Source: Forficula auricularia
Taxonomy: Eukaryota > Arthropoda > Insecta > Dermaptera > Forficulidae
Assembly (NCBI GenBank): GCA_024734495.1
Contig: JALMQS010000726.1
Location: forward strand, 1 to 64,000
Direction of reading: 5' to 3'
Length of the DNA: 64,000 nt
This document shows positions 43,336 to 54,117 of the stretch, piece after piece; the first letter of the stretch is position 1; each line of letters opens with the position of its first letter. Below the pieces are notes generated by a model that worked only from the letters and a program-made list of their open reading frames with translations, searched no databases and was not told the origin of the DNA. A program made the translations under genes and the position numbers.

Positions 43336-43905
43336 ACAGGGTCACAAAGAGAAACAAAGAGGTTGTCCTCTGCTTGATGCAAATAAACATACACACATAT
43401 ATATCGAGATGATATATCTGTATATATATATTATTTATTTGTTTGAGACTATAGTTTCTAAGACTTGGTCAATCACTCTTTCCCAGAAGGCACAGGAATT
43501 AGATTAATAAAAGGAGAAAAAACCCAAAATTAATTAGCGCAATTGAATCGTTAGAAATTTTGAAATCATTCAATAAAAATTCAGACCTTTGTTTGAACAG
43601 CCAAATTGAATTATCAAATAGCAATTTGCTTAGGATGTTTGCTAACAAAACATACCATTTTAGATAAAAGAAAAAAGAAAAACAAACCCCCCTTCCATTG
43701 TCAGTCTGTCCTTTGTCAACAAAGAAAAAAGGGAAACATATGTTTATATTTGAGTGTGAACCAGGAAAATGTTTTTATTTCTAAACTGGCCACCAGTGAA
43801 GGAACATCAAATTTTCAATATCCGTACGGTATTGACTCCATGAAAAACAATATTTATAATAAAAAAAGATTGATGATGAAGGCCAAGTCTTCGAAACTAT
43901 AGTCT

Positions 43906-44216
43906 TGTAGTGGCTCGCTGTTGCTTTGGCTACGAGCTTTTAGACACGGCCGCTAGATGACTCAATCAGATCGTTGCGACACTTTTGCATGACTGATAAT
44001 ATTTCAGTCATGTTATAAGTGAAGCAATTCGATCTCGACTGATCATCGAAGGAGGAGCCATCCACCAACTCGGAGCTCCTCGCCCGCTAACTAGGCGGGT
44101 GGCGCCCAGCCCGGCTTTCCACCAGGGCACAAACATCGCCCTGCACAAATCATTGTTAGGCCCCCACCAGCTTGGAGGGTAGCGCGGACACGCACCACGC
44201 AACTAACCCCCTAACA
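43906..44216 (+). repeat. 5' LTR of a TRIM-like element
   Basis: 311 bp from TGTAGTGGCTCGCTGTTGC to CCCTAACA. It matches the 3' LTR at 44341-44655 at most positions. It starts TG and ends CA as expected. Confidence 0.85.
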
Positions 44217-44340
44217 ATCTGGTGACCCCGACGTGATTGCTAAGCAAGCAGCTCTTGACCCACCAGCTAGGTGGATAGAGCCCTGCCCGGCTAACTAAGT
44301 CGGTAAAGCAATCACCAAAAAAAGGAAAGCAAGGGTGTAA

Positions 44341-44655
44341 TGTAGCGGCTCGCTGTTGCTTTGGCTACGAGCTTTTAGACACGGCCGCTAGATGACTCAG
44401 TCAGATCGTTGCGACACTTTTGCATGACTTATATTATTTCAGTCATGTTATAAGTGAAGCAATTCGATCTCGACTAAAAATCGAGGCAGGAGCCATCCAC
44501 CAACTCGGAGCTCCTCGCCCGCTAACTAGGCGGGTGGCGCCCAGCCCGGCTTTCCACCAGGGCACAAATATCGCCCTGCACAAATCATTGTTAGGTCCCC
44601 TCTAATTAGGAGGGGAGCGCGGACACGCACCACGCACTCAAACGAGGCCCTAACA
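44341..44655 (+). repeat. 3' LTR of the TRIM-like element
   Basis: 315 bp from TGTAGCGGCTCGCTGTTGC to CCCTAACA. It differs from the 5' LTR by scattered substitutions and a changed segment near the 3' end (TCCCCTCTAATTAGGAGGGG here). Confidence 0.85.
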
Positions 44656-44780
44656 GTTTCAAACAAATAAATAATATATATACAGATATATCATCTAGAT
44701 ATATATGGGTGTATGTTTATTTGCACCAAGCAGAGGACAACCTCTTTGTTTCTCTTTGTGAATCAACAACTCTGCTACTC

Positions 44781-45435
44781 TCGGCAAAACAAAAACTTTT
44801 CAATTTACCATATACAGGGTGTCCGATATCACAAGGTAAACCGTAAAGAGGGGATAAGCCAGTTTATGACAATCCAGAACATAAAAAATATTTAATCTCA
44901 TAGTTTTCGAGTTATAGGGATTTTTTTGAAAATGGTGAAAATCGCTATCCTGCCCTAAATATCGAGATGCTGTGGCTACAAATTAACATATTTTATTATT
45001 CTAATTTTTATTACACAATCCTGAATAATCCTGCTATTTACCAGAATTCAAAAATAAAACCATAAGTTTTATACTTTTGGTGAAAAAAATATTTTTTCAG
45101 GAAAAATTTTCATTAGGTAACTTTGAATCATCTTCAATTTAAAAAAAGTCTAGTAGACATGCATGGCAAGTTATTTACAAATTGGCCCATTTAGTCGAGA
45201 TTTCAAAATGGTATAGCACTTTGTATTTTCTTCTTTAGAAAAAAAATATTTATATTTTTAAGACCAAATTAGATAATTTAAAAACATATTTTGATAGTGT
45301 TTTTTTTTTTATTTAATATTTAATATGTTAATCAATTAGAATTTTAGATTAAAAGCTGATTAAATTTTGATTCAAAATCGTGCATGAAAATAGTGATTTC
45401 TTTTTTTTTTTTTGCTTCCTCTTTTAAAAATATCT
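44781..45435. repeat. Dispersed noncoding repeats
   Basis: 44815-45000 is related to 20760-20940 (GGTAAACCGTAAAGAGGGGA, TAGTTTTCGAGTTATAGGGA). The rest is AT-rich. No gene. Confidence 0.45.
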
Positions 45436-45439
45436 CAAA

Positions 45440-46390
45440 TTCTTCTAAAATAAATTTTTATAATTTTTCTCATTAATATATCAAAGAATAATTGATACGT
45501 CAACGAGAATTATTTTGACCGCGCTGATTTGAAAAATATATTTTTATCTCGCGAGACTACTGCGGATTACGCTATTGGAGTCTGAGGAGTATTAAGTCTG
45601 GACCAAGAGAGAAAAAGATGTGATCCACTTAGCTACAATCCAACGTCATTTCGCGTATAGCCCGCTAGACATTCGGATGGATCACCGAGTGAATTTGAAA
45701 TCTCAGATGTTATATATTCGATCTCCCAGTCCAGAGCGCTAGATCTATTAGCATGTATGTTAGATGCCTGCCATTAATTAACTGAAGGTTTTCTACATTT
45801 GATTCAATCGCGAATCTAATGTAGGGAATTTCGTCAAATATTGAGTGAAAATAATATTTGAACTTATATATTTATAACTTGAAATAATGATATTAAATAA
45901 ATTTTTTTCCTCATTAATATATCAAAGAATAATTGATACCTCAACGAGAATTATTTTGACCGCGCTGATTTGAAAAAGATATTTTTATCTCGCGAGACTA
46001 CTGCGGATTACGCTATTGGAGTCTGCGGAGTATTATACGCGAAATGACGTTGGATTGTAGCTAAGTGGATCACATCTTTTTATCTCTTGGTCCAGACTTA
46101 ATACTCCGCAGACTCCAATAGCGTAATCCGAGTAGTCTCGTGAGATAAAAATATCTTTTTCAAATCAGCGCGGTCAAAATAAATCTCGTTGACGTATCAA
46201 TTATTCTTTTGATATATTAATGAGAAAAATTATAAAAATTTATTTAATATCATTATTTCAAGTTAGAAATATATAAGTTCAAATATTATTTTCACTCAAT
46301 ATTTGACAAAATTCCCTACATTTGATTCTCGATTGAATCAAACGTAGAAAACATTCGGTCAAATTCTTCTCATTCAATTTTTACAAAAAA
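45440..46390. mobile_element. Complex foldback element
   Basis: 45795-46025 pairs with 46080-46350 as an inverted repeat (GAATTATTTTGACCGCGCTG, TCGCGAGACTACTGCGGATT). A further direct copy of the inner arm lies at 45470-45600, followed by the inverted spacer (AGATGTGATCCACTTAGCTA against TAGCTAAGTGGATCACATCT). Copies thus occur in three orientations or positions. No ORF. Confidence 0.8.
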
Positions 46391-47099
46391 AAACTCAGAA
46401 GATGGCAGCACCTTGGGACAGCGCCTGTGTTCTTAGGCAACCAAACATGAAAGATAAATTGCTTTCTTTATGATTTGATCAAAAATTGTTCTTTTGCTTC
46501 GTATTTTTCAAAATATCTCGAAAACCGCTAAAACTATTTTGTTAAAAAAAAAAAATTGGGCGCAACCATGGTGTTTTAGTCTTCAAAAAAGCCCTAATGA
46601 GTGAATATCGAAAAAATTTTATTTTACAAGATATTAAATATTTTGTTAAAATGTCTGTTAGTATGTTACCAAATTTTTTTGTACACTCTATTTCAAAAAG
46701 TATTATGAATATCAAAACTAACATGTAGTTTTGGTGCATTGATATTAAAAGGTAAGGAGGGGGGGGGTAAAATTAAAATTATAAAATTTTCAAACTAAAA
46801 AACCCAAGAAAATTGAAAATTACTTTAAAATAAACCAATAATAAAAAAAAGAGAATTATTTTTTTTATCGGTGGCCGAAATTTGTTGAGGGGGTTCAAAA
46901 AATTAGAACTATCAATATAAGTCCTAGACTCTTAGATCAATTTGTACGAAATTTCGCATATGAAATTGATAATGGCCAAAAAGAGGGGGGGTCACACCGA
47001 TTACTGGACCCCTCAAGAGTATATGTTTCAAATTTCAAATCAATCGGTTAAGCCGTTTTAACATGGATTTGGGTGAACATAGAGATATAGAATCCCTAA
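46391..47099. repeat. Family Y piece and family W copies
   Basis: 46480-46790 is a diverged family Y interior (GCGCAACCATGGTGTTTTAG). 46990-47100 is family W. The small minus-strand frame at 46542-46739 lies within the repeat and is not a gene. Confidence 0.5.
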
Positions 47100-48035
47100 A
47101 CTATTCACTTTTTATGAATCGCACCGATTACTGGACCCATTAAGAGTATATGTTTCAAATTTCCAATCAATCGGTTATGCCTTTTAACCTGGAGTTCGGT
47201 GAACATAGAGATATAGAATCCCTAAACTATTATATATTGATAACACTGCTTGACAAAAAGCAAACAAAAATTTGTATCCGCAAACCTAACAATGGATTCT
47301 AGTAGAGTTTTATACTCTGATTATTATGAAATTTCCCGATTTTATACAACATGTCAGAGTTATGAGATATTATCAGTCAAAGGCCATTTTGACCTTATTT
47401 TCGAGTCCCATTAAATATTAAACAGCAATATTTGAAATCAAAATATTTTGTTGACGTAATAGAAAACCAGCTTCCTCTTTGATTTTCAATTTACCACTTC
47501 TATTTAGCTCAATTAAAACTCGAGTTATAATTATAAAAAATAAGACTATATGTTTTTATCTATGTTTATTATTCTTTATAATCACGTAGATTTAGTTTTT
47601 TAGTTTTAACTCGAGTCCTAATTGAGCTAAAAACAAGTGGTAATTTGAAAATCAAAGAGGAAGTTGTTTTCCATTACGTCAACAAAATATTTTGATTTCA
47701 AATATTGCTGTTTAATGGAACTCGAAAATAGCTCAAAATGGCCTTTTCCGTCGTTTTGACCGATAATATCTCAAAACTCTGACATGTTGTAAAAAATCGA
47801 GAAATTGCATGATAATCAGAGTATAAAACTCTACTGGAATCTATTGCTAGGTTTACGGATCCAATTTTTTTTTTAAATTCTTGTCAAGCAGTGTTATCAA
47901 TATATAATAGTTTTGGGATTCTATATCTCTATGTTCACAGAACTCCAGGTTAAACGGCTTAACCGATTGATTTGAAATTTGAAAGATTATACTCTTGAGG
48001 GGTCCAGTAATCGGCGTGATACATAAAAAGTGAAG
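47100..48035. repeat. 0.94-kb palindrome (arms about 440 bp)
   Basis: From CACTTTTTATGAATCGCACC to its counterpart ending ATACATAAAAAGTG. Landmarks pair in order: GATAACACTGCTTGAC with GTCAAGCAGTGTTATC, CAATATTTGAAATCAAAATA with its complement, AACTCGAGT near the centre. The loop is about 60 bp around 47550-47600. The single-arm relative is at 39230-40300. Confidence 0.9.
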
Positions 48036-49014
48036 TTTTAGTCCCAGAAGGTACTTTAGCATTTTTTTCTATTCTTGAGTATTCCAAGTTCTAATAAGAA
48101 AACTCTAATTCAATTATTTTCTACAAATTTAAATTTAATTTTTTTTAAACCCACAAACAGTTTAATATAATACAATTTATAAAATATATTCTGGAATCCA
48201 TTGTTAGGTTTACTGATAGATACAATTTTTTGTTTAATTTTAGAAGAGCCGTGTTATGAAACACCCTGTAAAAATAAAAAAAATATTAAATCCTCGTATC
48301 TTGTTAAATGGTAAAGTCATGTGGGTGGCCAGATCAGTTAATTTACTTAAACATTTAATCAAATATGATGCATTTAATTTTTTTGCGGCCCATTAAAATT
48401 GTCGGTTATTGACCTGAGCTTGTTGTTGTGGTAGCCCTGTTTCTTCTTTTGAGTCCTGCCTCAGACGTCAAATCTGCTCCTGTATAGTTAGTTCACTCGG
48501 GGCTCACAAATAAAGTGAAAGCAGTGGCGCTCCATTCCCAATTCCGAATCAGTGTCAAAATCATTTTATACTTAAATATATTATTATTTTATAATAATAA
48601 TAATAATAATGCATGAACAGGTATGTTTATTATTTATTTTATTTTCTCAAATCGTTAATTTATTATTATAACATTAATTCTGCCAGGTGTTCAATTTCAT
48701 TTGTCTTTCAAAAATAATAAAATAATTTCTGGACTTGTAGAATTAATAAAATTATATGTAACTTGCGCAGTTTATTTGCTTATTAATAAATAAATAACCC
48801 ATATTTTATTATAACTATAAATAATAATAATAAAGAAAATAATTCAAATGTGTCTTCTATTTAAGTACTATATTAGGTTAAATTTAATAATATTCTAGAT
48901 TCCATTAACGATTTTATTTAATAAAGTTCCAAGAAACGAAAAACACCAATTTGATATATTCTTCAAAATTAAAAGCAGCTATAAATAATAAAACATGTAT
49001 ATATAAATATATTA
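48036..49014. other. Intronic DNA, partly family-related
   Basis: 48036-48290 continues the palindrome family (and shows the empty site for the MITE at 39500). 48400-48560 is unique and somewhat GC-richer. AAT microsatellites lie at 48590-48610. No gene is supported. Confidence 0.45.
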
Positions 49015-49842
49015 TCTACTCTTATTAAACGAGCAAAAATTGTATATTTATATATATATATTTATTTATATATTTGTATCTTGGTTCTATTTTGAAAACG
49101 GCCCTACCGATTTTGATGAAATTCACGGGTTAGGGGTTTTGGGGTTGACAATTCGATCTGTCACGGTCTCATCTTCGACAAAATTGTTTTTGATGGGTTT
49201 TTTAGTAATCAAATTAATTATTCTCAGGTAGACAAATCCCATTCTTAGGGATTTAAAAAAGGTTTCCCTTTTCCTTTTGTGCCCAGGCAGACAATGGGTT
49301 GCCTTAATACATTGTCCAAAGGCCTTGAAGAAGTATTGTGATTGTGGTTTTTAACATATTTTGTTCTCCATAAACGTTAGAAATATTAATAAACGTTTTA
49401 TAATTGTTTTTATAAAGAACTTTATTTATTTAATAGAATAAAAAATAATCAAGAATTTATTTAAAAATATATTTCGCATAAGCAGGTCTCAATTTTCTGA
49501 AAAAAATAACACATTTTGATAGGTTTTATTTATTAACAATTGGATGAATAAAAATAAATCATATGGTTGAATCAAAACAGGTGCAGGAGGTGGGGTGCAG
49601 TGGTGGGGGATCCGGGGGTAGGTCGAGGTTTCGGGGGTGGGGTCGAGCGGGGTTGAGGTGGGGGGGGGGGGGGTACAGTGGTCGAATATTATATATTTTT
49701 GTATTTTTTTTAATTTGAAAACGGCTCTCAAATAAAAATCGACCTTTTTATCAGAATTTTAAATTAAAAATAATATTAAAATAAAGCTTTTAACTGAAGG
49801 AAGAAATTACCGAGCATCACTCGGTGCCTCCAGGTACTAAGT
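49015..49842 (+). mobile_element. Helitron-like family X copy, both ends present
   Basis: Begins A|TCTACTCTTATTAAACGAGC and ends TACCGAGCATCACTCGGTGC then CTCCAGGTA. The body carries ACGGCCCTACCGATTTTGAT and a G-rich tract at 49570-49680. In this orientation it shows the TC start and a hairpin about 12 bases before the end, as in Helitrons. Confidence 0.7.
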
Positions 49843-50432
49843 ATCAAGGCACCTACTTTAAGATTAACCAAATGCAATTGTCATAATATCCACCTATTTT
49901 TAAACACGAAAAATGCCTTAATAATAATTTTTTTGCATTTAATTATTGTTTATTTAATCAACCACTTGTTTTGTTTTGATTCAACCACACGATTTGTTTT
50001 TATTCAAATCACTTGTTAATAAAATTTAACCCTTTTTTAAACACAAAGATGCCTTAATAATTGAGAAGGATCGAAGAATAAGTCGATCGAAACGTCGTAG
50101 TTTGTTGTATTATTTATTCGTATTCATTAAATAATTAATTATGTGTGAATTTTACTAATATTTCAACTCTCAATAAAATCAATTACAAAATAAAAGCTTG
50201 GGACAGCTTCATTACTGATAAATATTTTGGCTATACTAATAATTTTTTGTATTTAATTATTGTTTTGATTCAACCATGAGATTGGTTTTTATTCAAACCA
50301 CTTGTTAATAATAATTTAACCCATTTTTAAACATGAAAATGTCTTTTGAATTTTTCAGCACTTTAATTGATGACTGTGAACTCACTATATGGCACAGTCA
50401 AATTAGACAAAATAAGGCCAATCGGTAGAAAA
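49843..50432. other. AT-rich intronic DNA
   Basis: Contains two diverged copies of a short segment (TTTGATTCAACCACACGATT and TTGATTCAACCATGAGATTG) and a GATCGAAGAATAAGTCGATC, GAAACG motif near 50068-50095. No gene. Confidence 0.4.
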
Positions 50433-51608
50433 AATCCCAGAGTTTTGGAAATGGTCTTAAACGCTTCCCTTAGACTTGGGTTAATGTCAAGGGCGGATCC
50501 AGGAATTTTTTATGGGGGGGGGAGAATGTATATAAGGTGCCCGATGTATTTAAGATCTACTTTTTATCTCGAAAGTGTGTCTCGATCGAATTGTCCAAGC
50601 GGGGGAAGGGGGGGGGGGTCAGAGACCTCCCCCCCTACACACATATAGAACTTTATTTTCAATTTTAAAAATTTAAAAAAAAATAAATGTTTTTTACAAA
50701 TTTTTTTTACAAATTTCATATCTTATATTTTAAGTTCATTAAAATAAAAAAAATTGTTATAAATTCCCTGTCGATTTGGCCGCCGTTTTTTGGCCTCTGC
50801 GTGCGACGCACGTGTTGCACTCCCGCCAGGCGCGGCCTCTATGGGGGGGGGGTCGCCCCCCTCCGGATCCGCCCTTGGTTAAATGTGTGTCAAAAAGTCC
50901 CCGAGGGTGGGGGTTGGCTCGAGGACTCTTAGACAGGATATGATCCGAATCCTTAAAAGTGGCATGGAAAATGCTGGATATCTATAAATCTAAGAGTTTT
51001 ATCAAAAAAGTGGTCCGAGTAAACGTTCAACTGAATAAAATTTCCTAGAGAATGAGATAAAAATCAAGTTTCTAAGATGAGTGGTTTTCATTTTATGAAG
51101 GAAAAACTGCGATTTTTTTGCAAAAAATTGCAGTTTTTCAAAATTTCAACCTCATTGCGGCACGGGTTACCATTATCCAATTAAGATGAAACTTTGTTTA
51201 AATTGTAGAAAATTTAATCTAGTTTAAAAATGTATAGAGTGGTCTTTGTCGAAAACGTGCTCCTTCATGGTCAAAATGGGAAAAATCGAAAAAAGTGCGA
51301 GTTTTTGGGATATTCAAAAGTGATCCGGGGAGCTGTTTTTTGGATCCCCATAAAAAAATCGAACTACTGGACCAATTTCCCATTTCTTTTTTTTAATCGA
51401 CGCGAAATTTTGTCCTCTTTAATTTACTATAGGACGGTTATTTACAAAATATGGACACTTTTCGAGTTATAAGCGAAAAACTGAAAAAAAGGGAACTTTA
51501 AACCACCCCCCCTTCTTGAGCTCAACCCCCACCCTCGGGAACTTTTGACACACATTAACCCAAGTCTAATGGAAGCGTTTATGTCTATTTCCAAAATTCT
51601 GGGATTTT
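50433..51608. mobile_element. Inverted-repeat element hosting a MITE
   Basis: Left AATCCCAGAGTTTTGGAAAT ... CTTAGACTTGGGTTAATG ... GGTGGGGGTTGGCTC pairs with right GAGCTCAACCCCCACCC ... CATTAACCCAAGTCTAATGG ... TCCAAAATTCTGGGATTTT. The centre contains family Z sequence (50940-51230). The MITE 50488-50877 lies in the left arm. Confidence 0.8.
50488..50877. mobile_element. GGGCGGATCC hAT-type MITE
   Basis: Ends CAAGGGCGGATCCAGG and CCGGATCCGCCCTTG. Flanks GTTAATGT and GTTAAATG resemble each other with a one-base slip. Same interior as 42725-43017, in the opposite orientation. Confidence 0.85.
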
Positions 51609-52199
51609 ATTTTGGTCTCTGTGCTATGGGCCGCCTTTGGAGGGCATCTTGATGCCAAAGGACTCCGTAGTGGGTTTTAAAATAATAATTTGAATTTAAT
51701 AATATTATTAAATTTTATTTGTCGTGAACTATTAGTGGGTTTTAAATTAAGTCGGCGTCGTCGCACAAGTTGAATATAATAAGCATAGACATGTATATTG
51801 ATGTATTGATTAAAAATAATTAGTTAATAATAGTGAACTAGGGATCGTGCGTTAAACATAGAGGCAGTAGTGCTACTGTTAGTCCCGAAGGTAGCGCTCT
51901 CTTGTGTTTATTTGTTCAAATAATTTTTTTGAGCGCCATTTTTGTTGTCAAAAGGGTTCCCCCACTCTGCTCACCTCTTCATCCCCTATTTTAGTTATTT
52001 CAGCGCTCCTAGGGCGCAGCACTCAACGAATATTGACACGGGGATTTTAAAATATAATTTGATTCCTTGCGGTTTTTCTAAAAGTACAGAAATCAATATT
52101 AATATAACTATTATATTATAATAATATAATGTTTGACCAATGACCTTTTCGCATCTTTAGGCAATATTAATTCCAGTTCAAAAACTCTGATAGAAAAGT
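51609..52199. other. Intronic DNA, partly short-Helitron body
   Basis: 51660-51790 is an inverted piece of the short Helitron family (AACTATTAGTGGGTTTTAAA, GTCGGCGTCGTCGCACAAGT). 51840-52030 is unique with moderate GC. No coding feature. Confidence 0.4.
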
Positions 52200-52870
52200 G
52201 TCAATTTGTTCATCTTGATAGCCGTTTTCAAAGATAAAAAAATAACAAGTCATAGCTATATAGTATTGGACCACTGTCCCCCACCTTCACTCCTGCTCGA
52301 TCCTCACCTTCGAAACCTCGCCCTACCCCGGATCCCCCACCTTCGCCCCCAATCCGACCCCCGTCCGCATCAACTGCTTTCTCATCTCAAAAATTCTGTC
52401 AATAGAGCTTACCATCAAAATCGTTACGTGCCGTTTTCAAAGAAAGGAACAAATACAAATGCTTACACATATCTACCTGGAAGACCGAGCTTTGTTCGGC
52501 TTAGTTAATGCTTGACAACAACACACCACAATCACAATATTTCTAACAAAAGGCCTTTTGAGAAAGACAAGGATTAACCCAACCCATTGTCTGCTCAGTA
52601 CAAAAGAAAAAGACAGTGAACCTTTTTTGAAACCCTGAAGAAGGAGGGATAAGTCCTACCTGATAACGTACTGGTTTGACTACGGAAAGGACGTCGAAGC
52701 GATTTCGTCGATAGATGATACCAGACAGCTCGAATTGTCACCTCAAAGCCCCTAACCCGTGACTTTCCTCACAACCGGTAGGGCCGCCTTCACAATAGCA
52801 CTCAAGATACAAATATATCTACAAACAGATCGTCTCTCTAACCAGAGATACAATTTTTGCTCGTTGCATA
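52200..52870 (-). mobile_element. Diverged family X copy
   Basis: Recognised by ATACAATTTTTGCTCGTTGC near 52848 with AAGAGTAAATA after it, CAAGATACAAATATATC, the C-rich tract 52270-52370, and an internal segment shared with 49220-49330 (CCCATTGTCTGC). Strongly diverged from other copies. Confidence 0.55.
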
Positions 52871-52919
52871 AGAGTAAATACATATTATTAATATTATTTA
52901 CAATATTCTTATTAAATCA

Positions 52920-53230
52920 AACCACGTAATAGAACCGAATATGTGCAAATCGACTCCGGTTCGGTTAGTATATATTCAGTTCGGCTCGGTTGGGTTCGTA
53001 TAGCTCCTTTTCGGGCTGGTTTTTAGCCGGTTCGGTTGGCGCAAGCCGAACTGAATATATACTAACCGAACCTCCGAAAGTTTAGTCCGGGCGGGGTGTG
53101 TTTCGGGCTCCCATTTTTTCCTAATCAAACACATTGAAAACCGATCTAGCCAATCGTCGGGCGGGGTGTGTTTCGGGCTCCCATTTTTTCCTAATCAAAC
53201 ACACATTGAAAACCGAACCAGCCAATCGTC
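52920..53230. repeat. Palindrome followed by a 70-bp tandem duplication
   Basis: 52960-53070 folds on itself (CGGTTCGGTTAGTATATATT against AATATATACTAACCGAACC). 53089-53228 is two copies of a 70-bp unit containing GCGGGGTGTGTTTCGGGCTC and CCTAATCAAACACA. No matches elsewhere in the window. Confidence 0.8.
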
Positions 53231-53443
53231 GGATATAAATAATAGTGAAACAAGCACCTTGGAGTCTTGTATTTCAGTGAAGAAAAAAATGAGAGCATCG
53301 GATTTTCGGTTCAGCCAAAAGTATTGCTGTATATCTTATAAAAACAGCGTCAATTGAAAAAGTATGTTTAATGAGACTCCTTTTATATGATCTAAATATT
53401 TTCAAATGAGCGATTGTTTTGTTTTGAATTGTTCTGATTGGAT
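53231..53443. other. Unique intronic DNA
   Basis: A 63-codon frame at 53166-53357 has no recognisable domain. A TATAAATA at 53225 is noted but not called a promoter. Confidence 0.4.
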
Positions 53444-53452
53444 GGAACCTTG

Positions 53453-53763
53453 CTTAGACCATGAAAGATATAGACACGCCCTCTGTTACTCTTCACACAG
53501 AGTGAAGTGAGGCCAACATCGCCTTCAGATGACGTCACGTTCTCGCATAAATATTTTGGTTATATTAATTTAATATTAATTTGCGATTATTGGAATACAA
53601 AATAAATAATCTAAACTACGATAAATTTATCTCAATGTATAATAATTCCTATTGTGGCTATGCTATTTCTGGTGTTCCTGCCTACAGATGACGTCAAGTT
53701 CTATAGGAGATGTTGGCCTCACCAAATCGACACCAGGGCGTGTCTATATCTTTCATGGTCTAA
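53453..53763. mobile_element. MITE-like foldback with 9-bp TSD
   Basis: Inverted ends TTAGACCATGAAAGATATAG and, at the right, CTATATCTTTCATGGTCTAA; further inside GAGGCCAACATC pairs with GATGTTGGCCTC. GGAACCTTG flanks it at 53444-53452 and 53764-53772. A 9-bp duplication suggests a Mutator-like origin. No ORF. Confidence 0.8.
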
Positions 53764-53911
53764 GGAACCTTGTGATTTTTCATGTATACTATTTTAGTCG
53801 CCAGTTGGCGCTAAAGTCGTGACGCACGGTCCCTATAGATGAAAGTTTGATTGTCTTGCCATTATTTTTGAATGTACTGATTTTTCGAATGGAATTTAAT
53901 TTTGTTTGTAG
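53764..53911 (+). other. Intron end before NHS exon 2
   Basis: Ends at the acceptor TTTGTAG. Contains GTTGGCGCTAAAGTCGTGAC, which occurs inverted near 6320-6340. Confidence 0.6.
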
Positions 53912-54117
53912 CCGGCGTCGGTTTTAAGTTTGCGTCGTTGCACTTCGGCGGAGGCTTTAGGCGACGTGACTGTTGGACCTGATTGCACAGTGGTGCCCCG
54001 GGCAGCCGCCTCCGTCTCCTCTGTCCGACTTCCGTCCCCGGAAGAGCAACAGAACGCCATCGTAGCCCACTTCCCGCCTACACTTATTACCGTCGACGTC
54101 ACAGGCAGACCTTTCAG
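53912..54117 (+). CDS. gukh: NHS/GUK-holder family gene, exon with LPSPEE...VTGRPF motif
   Basis: A coding exon of 206 bp between acceptor TTTGTAG and donor CAG|GTGAGC. It enters in phase 0 and leaves in phase 2 (68 codons plus AG). The peptide starts PASVLSLRRCTSAEALGDVT and ends VRLPSPEEQQNAIVAHFPPT then LITVDVTGRPF. The pattern LP(S/T)PEE, about 20 residues, VTG-x-x-F, immediately followed across the splice by RRQSSLRRSL, is the central conserved box of NHS and NHSL proteins (LPTPEEKMR ... NITGENFDRQASLRRSL, from memory). Serine-rich and probably disordered; a likely signalling or scaffold segment. Phase matches the exon at 29767, but extra exons within the 23.9-kb intron cannot be excluded. 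Confidence 0.88.

Larger units (their letters stand above)
43906..44655 (+). mobile_element. TRIM: 750-bp LTR retrotransposon without coding region
   Basis: LTR 43906-44216, internal region of only 124 bp (44217-44340), LTR 44341-44655. Just after the 5' LTR lies TCTGGTGACCCCGACGTGAT, a plausible tRNA primer-binding site, and just before the 3' LTR lies the purine-rich AAAAAAAGGAAAGCAAGGG, a plausible polypurine tract. Flanks GTCT and GTTT suggest a 4-bp target duplication with one change. No gag or pol. Confidence 0.85.
43336..44780. mobile_element. Inverted-repeat element hosting the TRIM
   Basis: The left arm (about 43340-43480: AACAAAGAGGTTGTCCTCTG, GATATATCTGTATATATA, GAGACTATAGTTTC) is the reverse complement of material at 43880-43905 plus 44656-44760. 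The TRIM 43906-44655 splits the right arm. The interior (43480-43880) is AT-rich; a frame at 43606-43902 has no known domain. Confidence 0.75.

Noticed and set aside
44008..44605. Frames of 61-64 codons in the LTRs
   Set aside because: They lie within the terminal repeats of the TRIM, occur on opposite strands of the two copies and have no known domain.
53225..53290. TATAAATA followed by TTTCAGT, a possible core promoter
   Set aside because: The spacing (about 45 bases) is longer than usual for TATA to initiator, and no clear transcript or first exon follows.
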